From Pseudomonas sp. ZH-FAD (GTDB lineage: Bacteria; Pseudomonadota; Gammaproteobacteria; Pseudomonadales; Pseudomonadaceae), in assembly GCF_002803095.1 (NCBI RefSeq), contig NZ_PGLR01000002.1, forward strand, positions 232,145 through 296,144: a stretch of DNA of 64,000 nucleotides, in the 5' to 3' direction. Within the stretch, counting starts at the first letter, position 1; every line of letters starts with the position of its first letter. The notes beneath the pieces were generated by a model that searched no databases, was not told the DNA's origin, and was given only the letters and a program-made list of their open reading frames with translations. The position numbers and the translations under genes are program-made. Below, one piece after another: positions 1 through 8,731 of this stretch.

Positions 1-217
1 TGAGGTTCTCTACCGAGGCCTTGGTGGCCCGTACGCTGGTGCTCGAGTCTGCGATGCGCTCGCTGTAAAGCTCGGACAAGCTCATGCCCAGCGGGTAATA
101 GACGCCACTGGTACCGCCGGTAAGGATGTTGATCGAGGTTGGGTTGGCGTGAGCGTTGGGGCTACTGGCCAAAATCGCGGCAGCGGCGAGCAGGCCAAGG
201 CGCTTGGCTAAGTGCAT
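1..217 (-). CDS. TAXI-family TRAP transporter substrate-binding protein (N-terminal part)
   Basis: Only the first 72 codons are in the window; the gene continues past position 1. The reading begins with a Sec signal peptide (MHLAKRLGLLAAAAILASS, cleavage probably near AHA-NP), followed by INILTGGTSGVYYPLG. That is the hallmark start of TAXI-type periplasmic binding proteins, which feed tripartite ATP-independent (TRAP) carboxylate or amino acid transporters. The start is supported by a strong ribosome site (ggagaatt) 5 bases upstream. The ligand cannot be told from this fragment. The family call is firm from the GGTSGVYYPLG segment; everything beyond residue 72 is unseen. Confidence 0.85.
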   Translation of the reverse strand, partial: MHLAKRLGLLAAAAILASSPNAHANPTSINILTGGTSGVYYPLGMSLSELYSERIADSSTSVRATKASVENL

Positions 218-801
218 GGGAATTCTCCGTTGTTGTTGTTTTTAGCTAAGGACGCGGCAGTACTGTGCAGGCAGTCTTCTGGCGCCGGGATAGGCACTCG
301 CGAAGCGGATTGAACGATGAGGGGTTGGCAGTGAAGTGATGGCGGAACATGGCTGACCTCTTGTCTTTTTTATCAGTCCGGCCGCGCGACAGGCACGCGA
401 GCTTGTAAGTGCCAGAGCAGGTGACGTGCCAGGATGTCGGACCACCGCTCTAGAGCGGATGAGCCCAATGGCACTGGCTGAAATAGGCAAAATTCCGCTT
501 GTGAGGCAGGGGTGAAAAGCAAGAATCCGCCGATCGAGTTGTGCTTGGCAGGCTGTTAACCATCCAGGCGGACCGGGCCGCTGGCAGCTTTCGTACTTTC
601 CGGTCTTGTCACATTTTTGCGCTAAGCGGTGGTCTATTCGGCCTGGCTCGCAGAGTGAGTGCCAACCCAGTCACATTGCTGTGGTCGGGTTTTCCCCTAG
701 ACTTGCCTCAGATATCAAGGACGATATCAGTGCCGGAGTATGCGCTGCTCCGGCACGCGACTATGCGCGCGCGTATTCCCGGTTGGTCCAGAGGGTCCTC
801 A
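218..801. other. Divergent intergenic region, no gene seen
   Basis: This 584-base gap separates the minus-strand TAXI gene from the plus-strand coiled-coil gene and should hold both promoters. Open frames here (for example 242-490 minus) have no recognisable product or good ribosome site, so I treat them as non-coding. The 5' extension of the coiled-coil frame back to 541 also looks non-coding. Two GATATC hexamers lie 14 bases apart at about 710-729; I cannot assign a role to them. Confidence 0.5.
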
Positions 802-2169
802 ATGAGCATGCAGAACAAGCCGCAGATGGTGGAAGCCGTGATGTTCTTCAGTGAACGCGGTATCTGCAAACAGATGATGTTCCCTGAGTTCGAAGCCTTG
901 CTCGATGGTGTGGTGAACATGCCCGAGTTCGCCGACGAGCAGATGCGCGCGGTATTCGTGGTGATCAACCCGCGGCTGCTGGTCAGGGCGGCGGTATTCT
1001 TCTTTCTGGATTTCGACGAGGACGGTCGCCCCGACAAGGGTTGGAACATTCCTCTGCAACATCTGGCCGAGCGTGCCGGCCGTGGCCCGGACCTCGGCGC
1101 CGGACCGATTCGTCTGGCTTGTCGCAGTCAGTGCCCGGTGTCCTGGCACCAGATGCATCTGTGGGACCCCAGCCTGGCGCCGGGGCAAAACGATCTGGTA
1201 TTGCTGCGTGATGCGGTCAAACGTAACCAGCTCGGGCTCTTGATCGAGGACGACAGCGCCCAGACGGTGGTTGCCGAGCGCTTGCAGGTTGCCTCCGAAG
1301 ACAAATGGTATGCGCCGGATCCGGCCAAGGAAGTGGCCGAGCAACTGGCGCAGAAGATGGATCATGAACATCGCGCCAAGACCGCGCAGCTGATTCAGCA
1401 GCAGCGCCTGCGCATCACCAGCCTGACCCAGCAGCATGAAGACGAACTGGCCAAGTTCAAACTGGCCAGCGAGGAGCAGAGCAAGAATCTGCAGGCGCAA
1501 ATTCATGGGCTGCATCAGGCGCTGCGCCAGCAGGAGGAGCTCAACGCCAACCTCAAGGCGCAACTGGCCGCCCAGGCCGAAAGTTTCCAGAGCAGCCGTG
1601 AGGAAATGACTCAACAACTGCGCGCCCTCGAGCGTCATGGTCGTACCGAGGGCGATATTCTGCGTGCGCAGTACGATGGTGAAATGCGCGCCAAGGTCGC
1701 TGCGGCCGTGGCGGAGTACAAGGAACAGATCGCCATACGCGACGTCGAACTGGCCTATCGCAACGAGCTGGATGCCCAGTTGCAAGCGGAAATCGAACGC
1801 CTCAAGCGTGAGCGCGATGCGTTCGCCAGTCAGGGCGGTGACCAGGTGCTGGATCGTCTGGCCAAGCTTGGCGTGGTGTTCGTGGTGTACCATCCCGGCG
1901 CCGGGCACCTGACCATTCCCCTGCAGGATGTCGCCCGCTATCAGGACAATCCCATGGCCTACGCCGCTGGCAAATGCTTCGTTTCCGAAGAGCAGTATCG
2001 GCACTGGTTGGCGCATTATCAGCAGCCCAGCTGCGACGCATCCTTGCCCAGTGGGGAGCGCTGCGCCATTCCCATCGATCGCGTCGATACGCCCAGCCGT
2101 TTCACTCTGGGTGATTCGAACTGCTGCGCGCGGCACAAGGCGAGTAGTCGTCTGCGCACCGTCAGCTGA
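802..2169 (+). CDS. Conserved coiled-coil protein of unknown function
   Basis: A 455-residue protein starting MSMQNKPQMVEAVMFFSERGICKQMMFPEF. The ATG at 802 is preceded by gaggg at a suitable distance; the open frame reaches back to 541, but that part has unlikely composition. Residues about 1-170 are globular; about 175-345 are a long glutamine/glutamate/alanine-rich coiled coil (repeated LTQQHEDELAKF-type heptads); the C-terminal ~100 residues are globular with a few cysteines. There is no signal peptide or membrane segment, so it is probably cytoplasmic. I do not recognise a domain with known activity. It lies just upstream of the PLP enzyme and the cNMP/rhodanese gene on the same strand and may be co-transcribed with them. 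Confidence 0.75.
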   Translation: MSMQNKPQMVEAVMFFSERGICKQMMFPEFEALLDGVVNMPEFADEQMRAVFVVINPRLLVRAAVFFFLDFDEDGRPDKGWNIPLQHLAERAGRGPDLGAGPIRLACRSQCPVSWHQMHLWDPSLAPGQNDLVLLRDAVKRNQLGLLIEDDSAQTVVAERLQVASEDKWYAPDPAKEVAEQLAQKMDHEHRAKTAQLIQQQRLRITSLTQQHEDELAKFKLASEEQSKNLQAQIHGLHQALRQQEELNANLKAQLAAQAESFQSSREEMTQQLRALERHGRTEGDILRAQYDGEMRAKVAAAVAEYKEQIAIRDVELAYRNELDAQLQAEIERLKRERDAFASQGGDQVLDRLAKLGVVFVVYHPGAGHLTIPLQDVARYQDNPMAYAAGKCFVSEEQYRHWLAHYQQPSCDASLPSGERCAIPIDRVDTPSRFTLGDSNCCARHKASSRLRTVS

Positions 2170-2171
2170 CC

Positions 2172-3113
2172 TTGCCAATACGGATTCCCACCTGGCGCCC
2201 GCGGGCGCCGCTACAACCTCTGCAACTGGACTGGCTCGAGGCTGCCGGCGTCGAGCTCGCCTGCTTGCGCCTGGATCTTGTCGACCCACTGCTGTCCGGC
2301 AACAAGTGGTTCAAGCTCGCACCCTATCTTGAGCAGGCCGCTGCGGCCGGCGCGCAGGGGGTGATCAGCCTGGGAGGAGCGCACTCCAATCATTTGCATG
2401 CGCTGGCCGCGGCGGGCCGGCGTTTCGGTTTCGCCTGCGTCGGTCTGTTGCGTGGTGAAGCGCAGCAGACCCCGACCGTCGATGATCTGCAGCGCATGGG
2501 CATGGCGCTGCACTGGCTGGGTTACGGCGGCTACCGTGCGCGGCATCAGCCGGACTTCTGGGCGCCCTGGCTCGCCCGCTATCCGGGTTTTCAGGTGATC
2601 GGCGAGGGCGGTCTGGGCCTTCAGGGCGCTAGTGGCTGCAGCTGTCTGGTGGCGATGGCCGAAGCGCAGTTGGCGGATATCGGCTGGTCTGATTTCGATG
2701 GCTGGTGGCTGGCTACGGGGACCGGCACCACCCTGGCCGGTGTGCTGCTGGGTGATGTCCGGCGCAGCGTGTTCGGTGCGCAGGCCGTACCGAGCGATCA
2801 CGGCGTCGCCACTCAGGTCGCCGGGCTGCTGGACGAGGCCCGGGCGTCGGAGCGGCGCTACCAACTGATCGACGCCGCGCGTGGCGGTTTTGCCCGGCTC
2901 GACGAGCCACTGCGCCAGTTCATCCTGGAGACTGAGCAGGCCAGCGGTGTGCCGCTGGAGCCCGTGTATACCGGCAAGGCGCTCATGGCGCTGCGCGATT
3001 TCTGCAAGAGCGGTCAACTTGCGCGCGGCAGTCGGCTGATATTCATTCATACTGGCGGCCTGCAAGGGCGTCGGGTGTTGATGGGCGCCAGCGCCGACTA
3101 CACTCAGGTCTGA
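2172..3113 (+). CDS. PLP-dependent D-cysteine desulfhydrase / ACC deaminase-like enzyme
   Basis: A 313-residue fold-type II PLP enzyme. SGNKWFKL (residues 42-49, with K45 the likely Schiff-base lysine) and GGAHSNH (about 68-74, phosphate and substrate loop) are diagnostic of the ACC deaminase / D-cysteine desulfhydrase family; GTGTTLAG and HTGGLQG near the C-terminus bind cofactor phosphate in this family. Members split D-cysteine, related D-amino acids or ACC to ammonia, a keto acid and, where relevant, sulfide; the substrate cannot be fixed here. The start used is TTG at 2172, two bases after the preceding stop, because homologous sequence begins immediately and no later ATG or GTG would keep the N-terminus. 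Spacing suggests translational coupling to the upstream gene. Confidence 0.85.
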   Translation: MPIRIPTWRPRAPLQPLQLDWLEAAGVELACLRLDLVDPLLSGNKWFKLAPYLEQAAAAGAQGVISLGGAHSNHLHALAAAGRRFGFACVGLLRGEAQQTPTVDDLQRMGMALHWLGYGGYRARHQPDFWAPWLARYPGFQVIGEGGLGLQGASGCSCLVAMAEAQLADIGWSDFDGWWLATGTGTTLAGVLLGDVRRSVFGAQAVPSDHGVATQVAGLLDEARASERRYQLIDAARGGFARLDEPLRQFILETEQASGVPLEPVYTGKALMALRDFCKSGQLARGSRLIFIHTGGLQGRRVLMGASADYTQV

Positions 3114-3135
3114 CCAGCGGAGCCTGGAAATCCTC

Positions 3136-4245
3136 ATGAGCGAACCCCTTACCCCCGAACAACTGCGCAGCCTGACGCCGCTCAACGTGCTTTCCGAGCA
3201 GCAGTGGCGCGAGTTGCGTAGCCAGCTGGTGCCGCAGCCTCTGTTGGCCGGGCAACTGCTGTTTCGTCGGGGGGATCAGGCGCGCCTGACCTGCTATCTG
3301 CTGGCCGGCGAGTTGCAGCTGCAGGATGCCGAGGGCAGAACGCAGAGCGTGCAGGCCGGTAGCGAGATCAGCTGCCACCCGTTGTCGCCCGGCCTGCCGC
3401 GGTTACATGACGCCCGCGCCTTGAGCGATGTCAGCGTGCTGATGATCGACAGTGCCACGCTCGATCGCCTGCTGACCTGGCGTCTGGCGCATCAGGACCT
3501 GTTGCTGGCGCTGCAGCAGAGTGGCGCCGATGTCGAGTGGCTGGAGCGGCTGCTGGAAAACCCGTTGTTTGCCAAGGTGCCGCCGGCCAACGTGCAGAAC
3601 ATGCTCGCTCGCTTGCAGAAGATCGAGCTGGCGGCTGGCAGCCAGATTATCGAAGAGGGTGCCACTGGCGATTGCTGCTATTTCCTGGAAAGCGGCCGCG
3701 CCGAGGTGATTCGGGGTGCTGGTAGCGAGCACCAGGTGCTGGCGGAGCTGGAGGTTGGCGCCTGTTTCGGTGAGGAGGCCCTGCTTGCCGACCGGCCGCG
3801 AAATGCTACGGTGACCATGGTCGAGGCCGGCAGTGTGTTGCGTCTGGATCGTCAGGATTTCTTTGCCTTGCTCAAGGCTCCCGTGGTGGCCGAGGTGTCG
3901 CTGGGCGAGGGCGCCAGGTTGCTGACGCATGGCGCGCAGTGGCTCGACGTACGCCTGCTGGAAGAGTACGAAAAGGCGCATGCGCCGCAAGCGCTGCATA
4001 TGCCGCTGCAGCTGTTGCGTCTGAAGGCGCGCCTGCTGGAGCGATCACGCACCTACCTGTGCTACTGCGACAGCGGCAAACGCAGTAGCAGCGCGGTGTT
4101 TCTGCTCTCGCAACTGGGTTACAGCGTTTACGCCTTGCGCGGCGGCCTGGACGCCCTGCCGGCGGTGCAACGCGATGCGCTGCTCTGTGAAAGCGGCGCA
4201 GGATATCTGGCGCGTTCCGGTGGGCGTACCGAGCGCAGTCGCTGA
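3136..4245 (+). CDS. Cyclic nucleotide-binding-like / rhodanese fusion protein
   Basis: A 369-residue cytoplasmic protein with two cNMP-binding-like domains (about residues 15-125 and 135-245) and a C-terminal rhodanese domain (about 255-350). The second cNMP domain has the typical FGEEALLADRPRNATVT phosphate-binding cassette region; the first is degenerate. The rhodanese active loop is CDSGKR, so the sulfur-accepting cysteine is present. A ligand-gated sulfurtransferase or regulator is plausible, but no function has been shown that I know of. The ATG lies 22 bases after the PLP-enzyme stop. A REP pair follows the stop codon. Confidence 0.85.
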   Translation: MSEPLTPEQLRSLTPLNVLSEQQWRELRSQLVPQPLLAGQLLFRRGDQARLTCYLLAGELQLQDAEGRTQSVQAGSEISCHPLSPGLPRLHDARALSDVSVLMIDSATLDRLLTWRLAHQDLLLALQQSGADVEWLERLLENPLFAKVPPANVQNMLARLQKIELAAGSQIIEEGATGDCCYFLESGRAEVIRGAGSEHQVLAELEVGACFGEEALLADRPRNATVTMVEAGSVLRLDRQDFFALLKAPVVAEVSLGEGARLLTHGAQWLDVRLLEEYEKAHAPQALHMPLQLLRLKARLLERSRTYLCYCDSGKRSSSAVFLLSQLGYSVYALRGGLDALPAVQRDALLCESGAGYLARSGGRTERSR

Positions 4246-4267
4246 GCGGCACGCGTCATTGAGGGAC

Positions 4268-4327
4268 GTAGCCCGGATGAAATCCGGGGGTTACAGGCGC
4301 ATGCGTCCCGGATTGCATCCGGGCTAC
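4268..4327. repeat. REP inverted pair
   Basis: Two Pseudomonas REP units face each other: gtagcccggatgaaatccgg and its inverted partner ending ccgggctac. They lie between the convergent rhodanese and DUF1853 genes. The terminal 'cta' at 4324-4326 is used as the DUF1853 stop codon (TAG on the minus strand). Confidence 0.95.
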
Positions 4328-5256
4328 GAGTGCATCGGCCATTGGTCGTTGACCAGAAATATCCGCTCGACCTCTCGCCAATCCCCGGCCTGATCCTCCT
4401 CCAGTCGTACCAGCAATTGCGCCTGAGCATCCGGGCGCAACGTGCTCAGCCACTGCCCCAGCATTTCATCGGACCAGACCTCATCGGCACTCACCAGAGC
4501 CGGCGCCAGCCAGGCCAGTCGCGGTAGCGGCTGCCAGTGCGCGTCTGGCTTCGTCGCGGCGAAGTCATTCCAGTCGCGCTGGTGCAGCCAGCGCCCCCGG
4601 CAGTGTTCGGACGTGGCGCCGCGAGGCGCGGGGGAGGCGTCGGGCCAGGGATAGAACAGGTAGCCGCCGAGCCAGAAGGCGGATCGGGTTTCGCCCAGTT
4701 GCAGGTCGTTCAGCGCTCCCCGTGCCTCGCGGCGCGAAGACAGGGGTAACTGGTGCTGCGCGAGGTGGCTCAGTTTCAGATCGAGCCGATCATGACTGCC
4801 CGGGCCGAGCCAGTCAGCGGCGTTGCTGCCGTCCGTGCCGAGATAGAACTTCACCGCCAATTCAAGATGGTGTTCGCCTTCTTCGTCGCGCAGCAGCAGG
4901 TCCAGTTCGCCCAGCGTCTGACCGTTCTGGCGGATCGGCAGGTTGGCGGCGACGACCTCGACATCCGGTGCCGCATGCAGGGCGAACTGCCACAGGCGTT
5001 CGTAATAGAGGCCGAGGCGGCGCACCGGTTTCGCGGCCAGCCAGGCATGCAGGGCACCGGCATCATTGTCCTGCTGCACGAGCCAGTCAGCCAGCCGCTG
5101 CGGTTGTCGCGTCCAGCAACTGGCCTGTAGCGGATGACGCTGGACTTTCGGGGTCTCACCCAGCATGGGTGGCGAGAACAGCGCCCAGGCCAGGTCACGC
5201 ACAGCCGGGGTACGCAAGCCCAGCAGCAGATCGTGCAGCGAGTCGGGAGCAGTCAT
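4324..5256 (-). CDS. DUF1853 family protein
   Basis: A 310-residue protein that I recognise as DUF1853, a nuclease-fold-like family of unknown role often found near nadK in Pseudomonas. Motifs include GLYYERLWQFAL (about 94-105), GELDLLLRDEEGEHHLELAVKFYLG (about 130-155) and WLGGYLFYPWP. The E-x-D-x15-E-x-K arrangement in the middle segment resembles a PD-(D/E)XK nuclease core; that is an inference from the pattern. The start at 5256 (MTAPDSLHDLL) is chosen because the frame upstream runs through a repeat element. Its stop codon is supplied by the adjacent REP. Confidence 0.8.
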   Translation of the reverse strand: MTAPDSLHDLLLGLRTPAVRDLAWALFSPPMLGETPKVQRHPLQASCWTRQPQRLADWLVQQDNDAGALHAWLAAKPVRRLGLYYERLWQFALHAAPDVEVVAANLPIRQNGQTLGELDLLLRDEEGEHHLELAVKFYLGTDGSNAADWLGPGSHDRLDLKLSHLAQHQLPLSSRREARGALNDLQLGETRSAFWLGGYLFYPWPDASPAPRGATSEHCRGRWLHQRDWNDFAATKPDAHWQPLPRLAWLAPALVSADEVWSDEMLGQWLSTLRPDAQAQLLVRLEEDQAGDWREVERIFLVNDQWPMHS

Positions 5257-5273
5257 CACCCGAGCATAGCGCA

Positions 5274-5576
5274 GCAGGCCATTGAAAAACGTAGGCGACG
5301 ACTGCATGGATGCAGGAGGTAGAGCGAAGCAGGAAGCCCGAGCCGAGGCTGCCAGTGCAAGGCGCAACGACCAACGGGAGTAACAGCCAGAGGCTGGCCC
5401 GAAGGGAGAGCGCCAGTGAATCAAACAGGCGAAAAAGCGGAGTTTACGAGCTGTAAATGAGCATTTGATTCGCTTCGCTCACCCCTTCGGGGCCGCGCTG
5501 AAGCGCGTTCAGCCTTCGGCTGTGAGCCTGTTTTTAACGCAGCAATGGCAACGCAGGTAGTTTTTCAACGGCCTGC
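5274..5576. repeat. MITE-like element, long copy A
   Basis: The 303-base element is bounded by inverted ends gcaggccattgaaaaac and gtttttcaacggcctgc-like sequence. It shares internal blocks with the copy at 39374 (ccagtgcaaggc, aacaggcgaaaaagcg, gtttacgag.tgtaaatgagc, cctgtttttaacgcagcaatggcaacg). Compared with that 142-base copy it carries about 160 extra bases, including cttcgctcaccccttcggggccgcgct-type hairpins. It contains no gene of its own and lies between DUF1853 and nadK. Confidence 0.85.
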
Positions 5577-5657
5577 GAGTAACAGTGCTGGTTTGCTGCC
5601 GCCCAGGCCTTTGGCCGATAATCTCTCTTCGTTTCTTATCTGTCTGGCGGGAGTCCC

Positions 5658-6545
5658 ATGGAGCAATTTCGCAATGTCGGCATCATCGGGCGCTTGGGCA
5701 GCACGCGGGTGCTGGAAACCGTGCGGCGACTCAAGCGCTTTCTGATCGATCGCCACCTGCATGTGATCCTCGAGGACACCATCGCCGACGTGCTGCCGGG
5801 GCACGGCCTGCAAACCTCTTCGCGCAAGATGCTTGGCGAGGTCTGCGATCTGGTGATCGTCGTCGGTGGCGACGGCAGCATGCTTGGCGCCGCCCGCGCC
5901 CTGGCACGGCACAAGGTGCCGGTGCTGGGGATCAACCGTGGCAGCCTGGGTTTTCTCACCGATATTCGCCCTGACGAGCTGGAGCTTAAGGTGGCGCAGG
6001 TGCTCGAAGGCCAGTACCTGACCGAGAATCGCTTCTTGCTCGAAGCCGAGGTGCGTCGCCAGGGCGAGGCCATCGGCCAGGGCGACGCGCTCAACGATGT
6101 GGTGCTGCACCCAGGCAAGTCGACGCGGATGATCGAGTTCGAGCTGTATATCGACGGTCAGTTCGTCTGCAGCCAGAAGGCCGACGGCCTGATCGTCGCC
6201 ACGCCCACGGGTTCTACCGCCTATGCGTTGTCCGCTGGCGGGCCGATCATGCATCCCAAACTCGATGCCATCGTGGTGGTGCCGATGTACCCGCATACGC
6301 TGTCCAGCCGGCCCATCGTGGTCGACGGCAACAGCGAGCTGAAGGTGGTGGTGTCGGCGGACATGACCATCTATCCGCAGGTGTCCTGCGACGGCCAGAA
6401 CCACTTCACCTGTGCCCCGGGCGACACCCTGCACGTGGCCAAGAAGGCGCAGAAGCTGCGTCTGATCCACCCGCTGGATCACAACTACTATGAGGTCTGC
6501 CGCACCAAGCTTGGATGGGGCAGCCGCCTGGGAGGGCAGGACTGA
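5658..6545 (+). CDS. nadK: NAD kinase
   Basis: A 295-residue cytoplasmic enzyme that phosphorylates NAD+ to NADP+. The GGDGS motif (residues 70-74), LNDVVLHP (NE/D motif) and ATPTGSTAYALSAGGP are the family signatures, and the length matches bacterial NadK. The ATG at 5658 follows a good gggag site. The gene is followed without a gap (next ATG at 6546) by the PPP-type phosphatase and then the rhomboid protease, probably as one transcript. Confidence 0.97.
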   Translation: MEQFRNVGIIGRLGSTRVLETVRRLKRFLIDRHLHVILEDTIADVLPGHGLQTSSRKMLGEVCDLVIVVGGDGSMLGAARALARHKVPVLGINRGSLGFLTDIRPDELELKVAQVLEGQYLTENRFLLEAEVRRQGEAIGQGDALNDVVLHPGKSTRMIEFELYIDGQFVCSQKADGLIVATPTGSTAYALSAGGPIMHPKLDAIVVVPMYPHTLSSRPIVVDGNSELKVVVSADMTIYPQVSCDGQNHFTCAPGDTLHVAKKAQKLRLIHPLDHNYYEVCRTKLGWGSRLGGQD

Positions 6546-7520
6546 ATGTCCCTCGACCCCCATCGTGGCTATGACCTGATCGGTGATATCCACGGTTGTG
6601 CGCAAACCCTCGAACGCCTGCTCGAACGTTTGGGTTACAGTCGCCAAGGTGGCGTGTGGCGCCATCCGACGCGCATGGTGATCTTCCTCGGTGACCTGGT
6701 CGACCGCGGTCCGGGCATCCGCGAAACCCTGCATCTGGTGCATGACATGGTCCGCGCCGGCCAGGCGCTGTGCATCATGGGCAATCACGAGTTCAATGCG
6801 TTGGGTTGGAGCACGCCGGCGCCGCCGGGCAGTGGCCGTCAGTACGTGCGCGAACACAGCCCGCGCCACCAGCGTCTGATGCGCGAGACATTGGCGCAGT
6901 TCGAGGATCATCCGCAGGAGTGGCGCGAGTTCCTGCGCTGGTTCTACGAGATGCCGCTGTTCATCGATGCCGGGCGCTTTCGCGTGGTACACGCTTGCTG
7001 GGATGACGAATTGATCACGCCGCTCAAGGCGCAATTTCCCGATGGCTGCATCGACGAACACTTCCTGCAGGCCTCGGCGGTGCCCGGCAGTTTCGCCAAC
7101 ATGGCGCTCGATCGCCTGTTGCGCGGGACCGACATGCGACTGCCGCATGGTCTGACCCTGACCAGCGGTGACGGCTTCACCCGCTCGTACTTCCGCACCA
7201 AGTTCTGGGAGGAGGACCCGAAGACTTATGGCGATATCGTCTTCCAGCCCGATGCCTTGCCGGAGCTGGCGGCGCAGACGCCGTTGACCGAACTGCAGAA
7301 GGACGAGCTGCTCAGGTACGGCGCGCATGAGCCGCTGCTGTTCGTCGGTCACTACTGGCGGCGTGGCAAGCCGGCGCCGATCAGACCCAACCTGGCCTGC
7401 CTGGATTACAGCGCGGTGGTCGGTGGTCGCCTGGTGGCTTATCGTCTGGATCAGGAAACACGTCTGGACGCGGGTAAATTCGTCTGGGTTGATGTCGATC
7501 CACAGGAGGCGCCGCGATGA
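6546..7520 (+). CDS. PPP-family metallophosphoesterase
   Basis: A 324-residue calcineurin-like phosphatase. The metal-binding signatures GDIHG (13-17), GDLVDRG (about 49-55) and GNHE (about 79-82) appear in order, and the histidine of FVGHYW supplies a further ligand. These motifs define serine/threonine phosphatase-like or bis(5'-nucleosyl)-tetraphosphatase-like PPP enzymes; the substrate is unknown. It directly follows nadK and its stop codon overlaps the start of the rhomboid gene by 4 bases, indicating coupled translation. Confidence 0.9.
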   Translation: MSLDPHRGYDLIGDIHGCAQTLERLLERLGYSRQGGVWRHPTRMVIFLGDLVDRGPGIRETLHLVHDMVRAGQALCIMGNHEFNALGWSTPAPPGSGRQYVREHSPRHQRLMRETLAQFEDHPQEWREFLRWFYEMPLFIDAGRFRVVHACWDDELITPLKAQFPDGCIDEHFLQASAVPGSFANMALDRLLRGTDMRLPHGLTLTSGDGFTRSYFRTKFWEEDPKTYGDIVFQPDALPELAAQTPLTELQKDELLRYGAHEPLLFVGHYWRRGKPAPIRPNLACLDYSAVVGGRLVAYRLDQETRLDAGKFVWVDVDPQEAPR

Positions 7521-8377
7521 CGGCAGTGGTTGTGTTGCGCTTGCCGCTGGAGAGCGATTTGAGCGGTTTCATCGCTTTGCTGCAGCGTCTGCGTGTGCCG
7601 CATCGGGTATCGGAAGAGGGCGGCGAGCAGGTGCTGTGGGTGCCGGGGCAGGAGCTTGCAGAGCAGGTGCGCGAGCTCTATGCGCGTCATCCGCAGGGCG
7701 ATGATACCGGAGAGCTGCCGCCAAGCGTCGCCCCTGTGCGCGAGAGTTTCGCCACTCAGCTACGGCGCAGCCCGGTGACGGCGCTGGTGTTGCTGGCCAC
7801 CTTCATCGTTTTCGCAGTGACCCTGGCGGGTGAGAATTTCTCGGCGATTCGCTGGCTGAGCTTCGTCGACTTTCGCATCGACGGCGAGCACATCTACCTG
7901 ACCTATCTGGATGCCACCTTGGGTAGCGGTCAATGGTGGCGCCTGATCACGCCGATGCTGATCCACTTCGGTTGGTTGCACCTGGCGATGAACAGCCTGT
8001 GGTACTGGGAGCTGGGGCGGCGCATCGAATTTCGCCAGGGGGCCAGCGGCTTGCTTGGGCTGACCCTGCTGTTCGGCCTGGCATCGAACTTCGCCCAATA
8101 CTGGTGGGCCGGGCCGTCGTTGTTCGGCGGGTTGTCCGGCGTACTTTATGGTCTGCTCGGGCATTGCTGGATTTACCAGCGCCTGGCGCCCAACCCGGCG
8201 TATCGCCTTCCGCCCGGCGTGCTGGTGATGATGCTGGCCTGGCTGCTGATCTGCATGACCGGCATCTTCGAGTTGTTGCAGTTCGGCGCGATCGCCAACG
8301 CCGCGCACGTCGGCGGCTTGCTCACCGGCTGCCTGACCGGGCTGCTTGGCGGTATGCTGGCCCGACGTAGCGCTTGA
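7517..8377 (+). CDS. glpG: Rhomboid intramembrane serine protease, GlpG-like
   Basis: A 286-residue inner-membrane protease. An N-terminal cytoplasmic domain (1-80) is followed by six hydrophobic segments (about 84-280). The catalytic serine sits in GGLSG (S207) and the catalytic histidine in NAAHVGG (H264); the WWRLITPMLIHFGWLHLAMNSL segment is the usual loop 1 / TM2 region. Domain order and length match E. coli GlpG (276 aa), so the symbol is used in that family sense. Substrates are unknown. It overlaps the phosphatase gene by 4 bases. Confidence 0.9.
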   Translation: MTAVVVLRLPLESDLSGFIALLQRLRVPHRVSEEGGEQVLWVPGQELAEQVRELYARHPQGDDTGELPPSVAPVRESFATQLRRSPVTALVLLATFIVFAVTLAGENFSAIRWLSFVDFRIDGEHIYLTYLDATLGSGQWWRLITPMLIHFGWLHLAMNSLWYWELGRRIEFRQGASGLLGLTLLFGLASNFAQYWWAGPSLFGGLSGVLYGLLGHCWIYQRLAPNPAYRLPPGVLVMMLAWLLICMTGIFELLQFGAIANAAHVGGLLTGCLTGLLGGMLARRSA

Positions 8378-8393
8378 TTCGACTTTTTGACCT

Positions 8394-8447
8394 GTAGGGC
8401 GGGTGCAACCCGCCAGCTCGGCGTTTCGGCGGGTTTCACCCGCTCTA
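8394..8447. repeat. Intergenic palindromic repeat
   Basis: Imperfect inverted repeat with arms tagggcgggt/acccgctcta and internal gggtgcaacccgcc, a common Pseudomonas intergenic repeat. It lies between the rhomboid gene and DUF1315 and could form a long hairpin in the transcript. Confidence 0.75.
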
Positions 8448-8467
8448 TGATTTACTTGGAGAGCTGT

Positions 8468-8731
8468 ATGTCGTCCTTTCTCGATGCGATTGAAAACATC
8501 ACCCCGGAAATCTACGAGAGCCTCAAGCTGGCCGTGGAAATCGGCAAGTGGCCGGACGGCCGCAAGCTGACCCAGGAACAGAAAGAGCTGAGCCTGCAGG
8601 CGATGATCGCCTGGGAAATGCAGAACCTGCCGGAAGAAGAGCGCACCGGCTACATGGGCCCGCAGGAGTGCAGCAGCAAGTCCGAGCCGGTACCCAACCT
8701 GCTGTTCAAGTCCTCGGATACCCTGCACTGA
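8468..8731 (+). CDS. DUF1315 family small protein (YeaC-like)
   Basis: An 87-residue acidic cytoplasmic protein beginning MSSFLDAIENITPEIYESLKLA and containing GKWPDGRKLTQEQKELSLQAMIAWE, which is typical of DUF1315. No catalytic residues are obvious and the function is unknown. The start is preceded by ggagagct. Its TGA overlaps the ATG of the DUF2797 gene by one base, so the two are probably translated together. Confidence 0.9.
   Translation: MSSFLDAIENITPEIYESLKLAVEIGKWPDGRKLTQEQKELSLQAMIAWEMQNLPEEERTGYMGPQECSSKSEPVPNLLFKSSDTLH

Noticed and set aside
462..500. Possible sigma-54 site (tggcactggctgaaat)
   Set aside because: It has TGGCAC but lacks the GC pair at the right spacing, unlike the exact match at 12720.
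799..2289. 496-codon open frame antisense to the coiled-coil gene
   Set aside because: The sense frame has a good start and coherent coiled-coil pattern; the antisense one has neither.
5274..5576. Coding potential in MITE-like copy A (ends of several frames)
   Set aside because: Frames are explained by palindromic GC-rich repeats and differ between copies.
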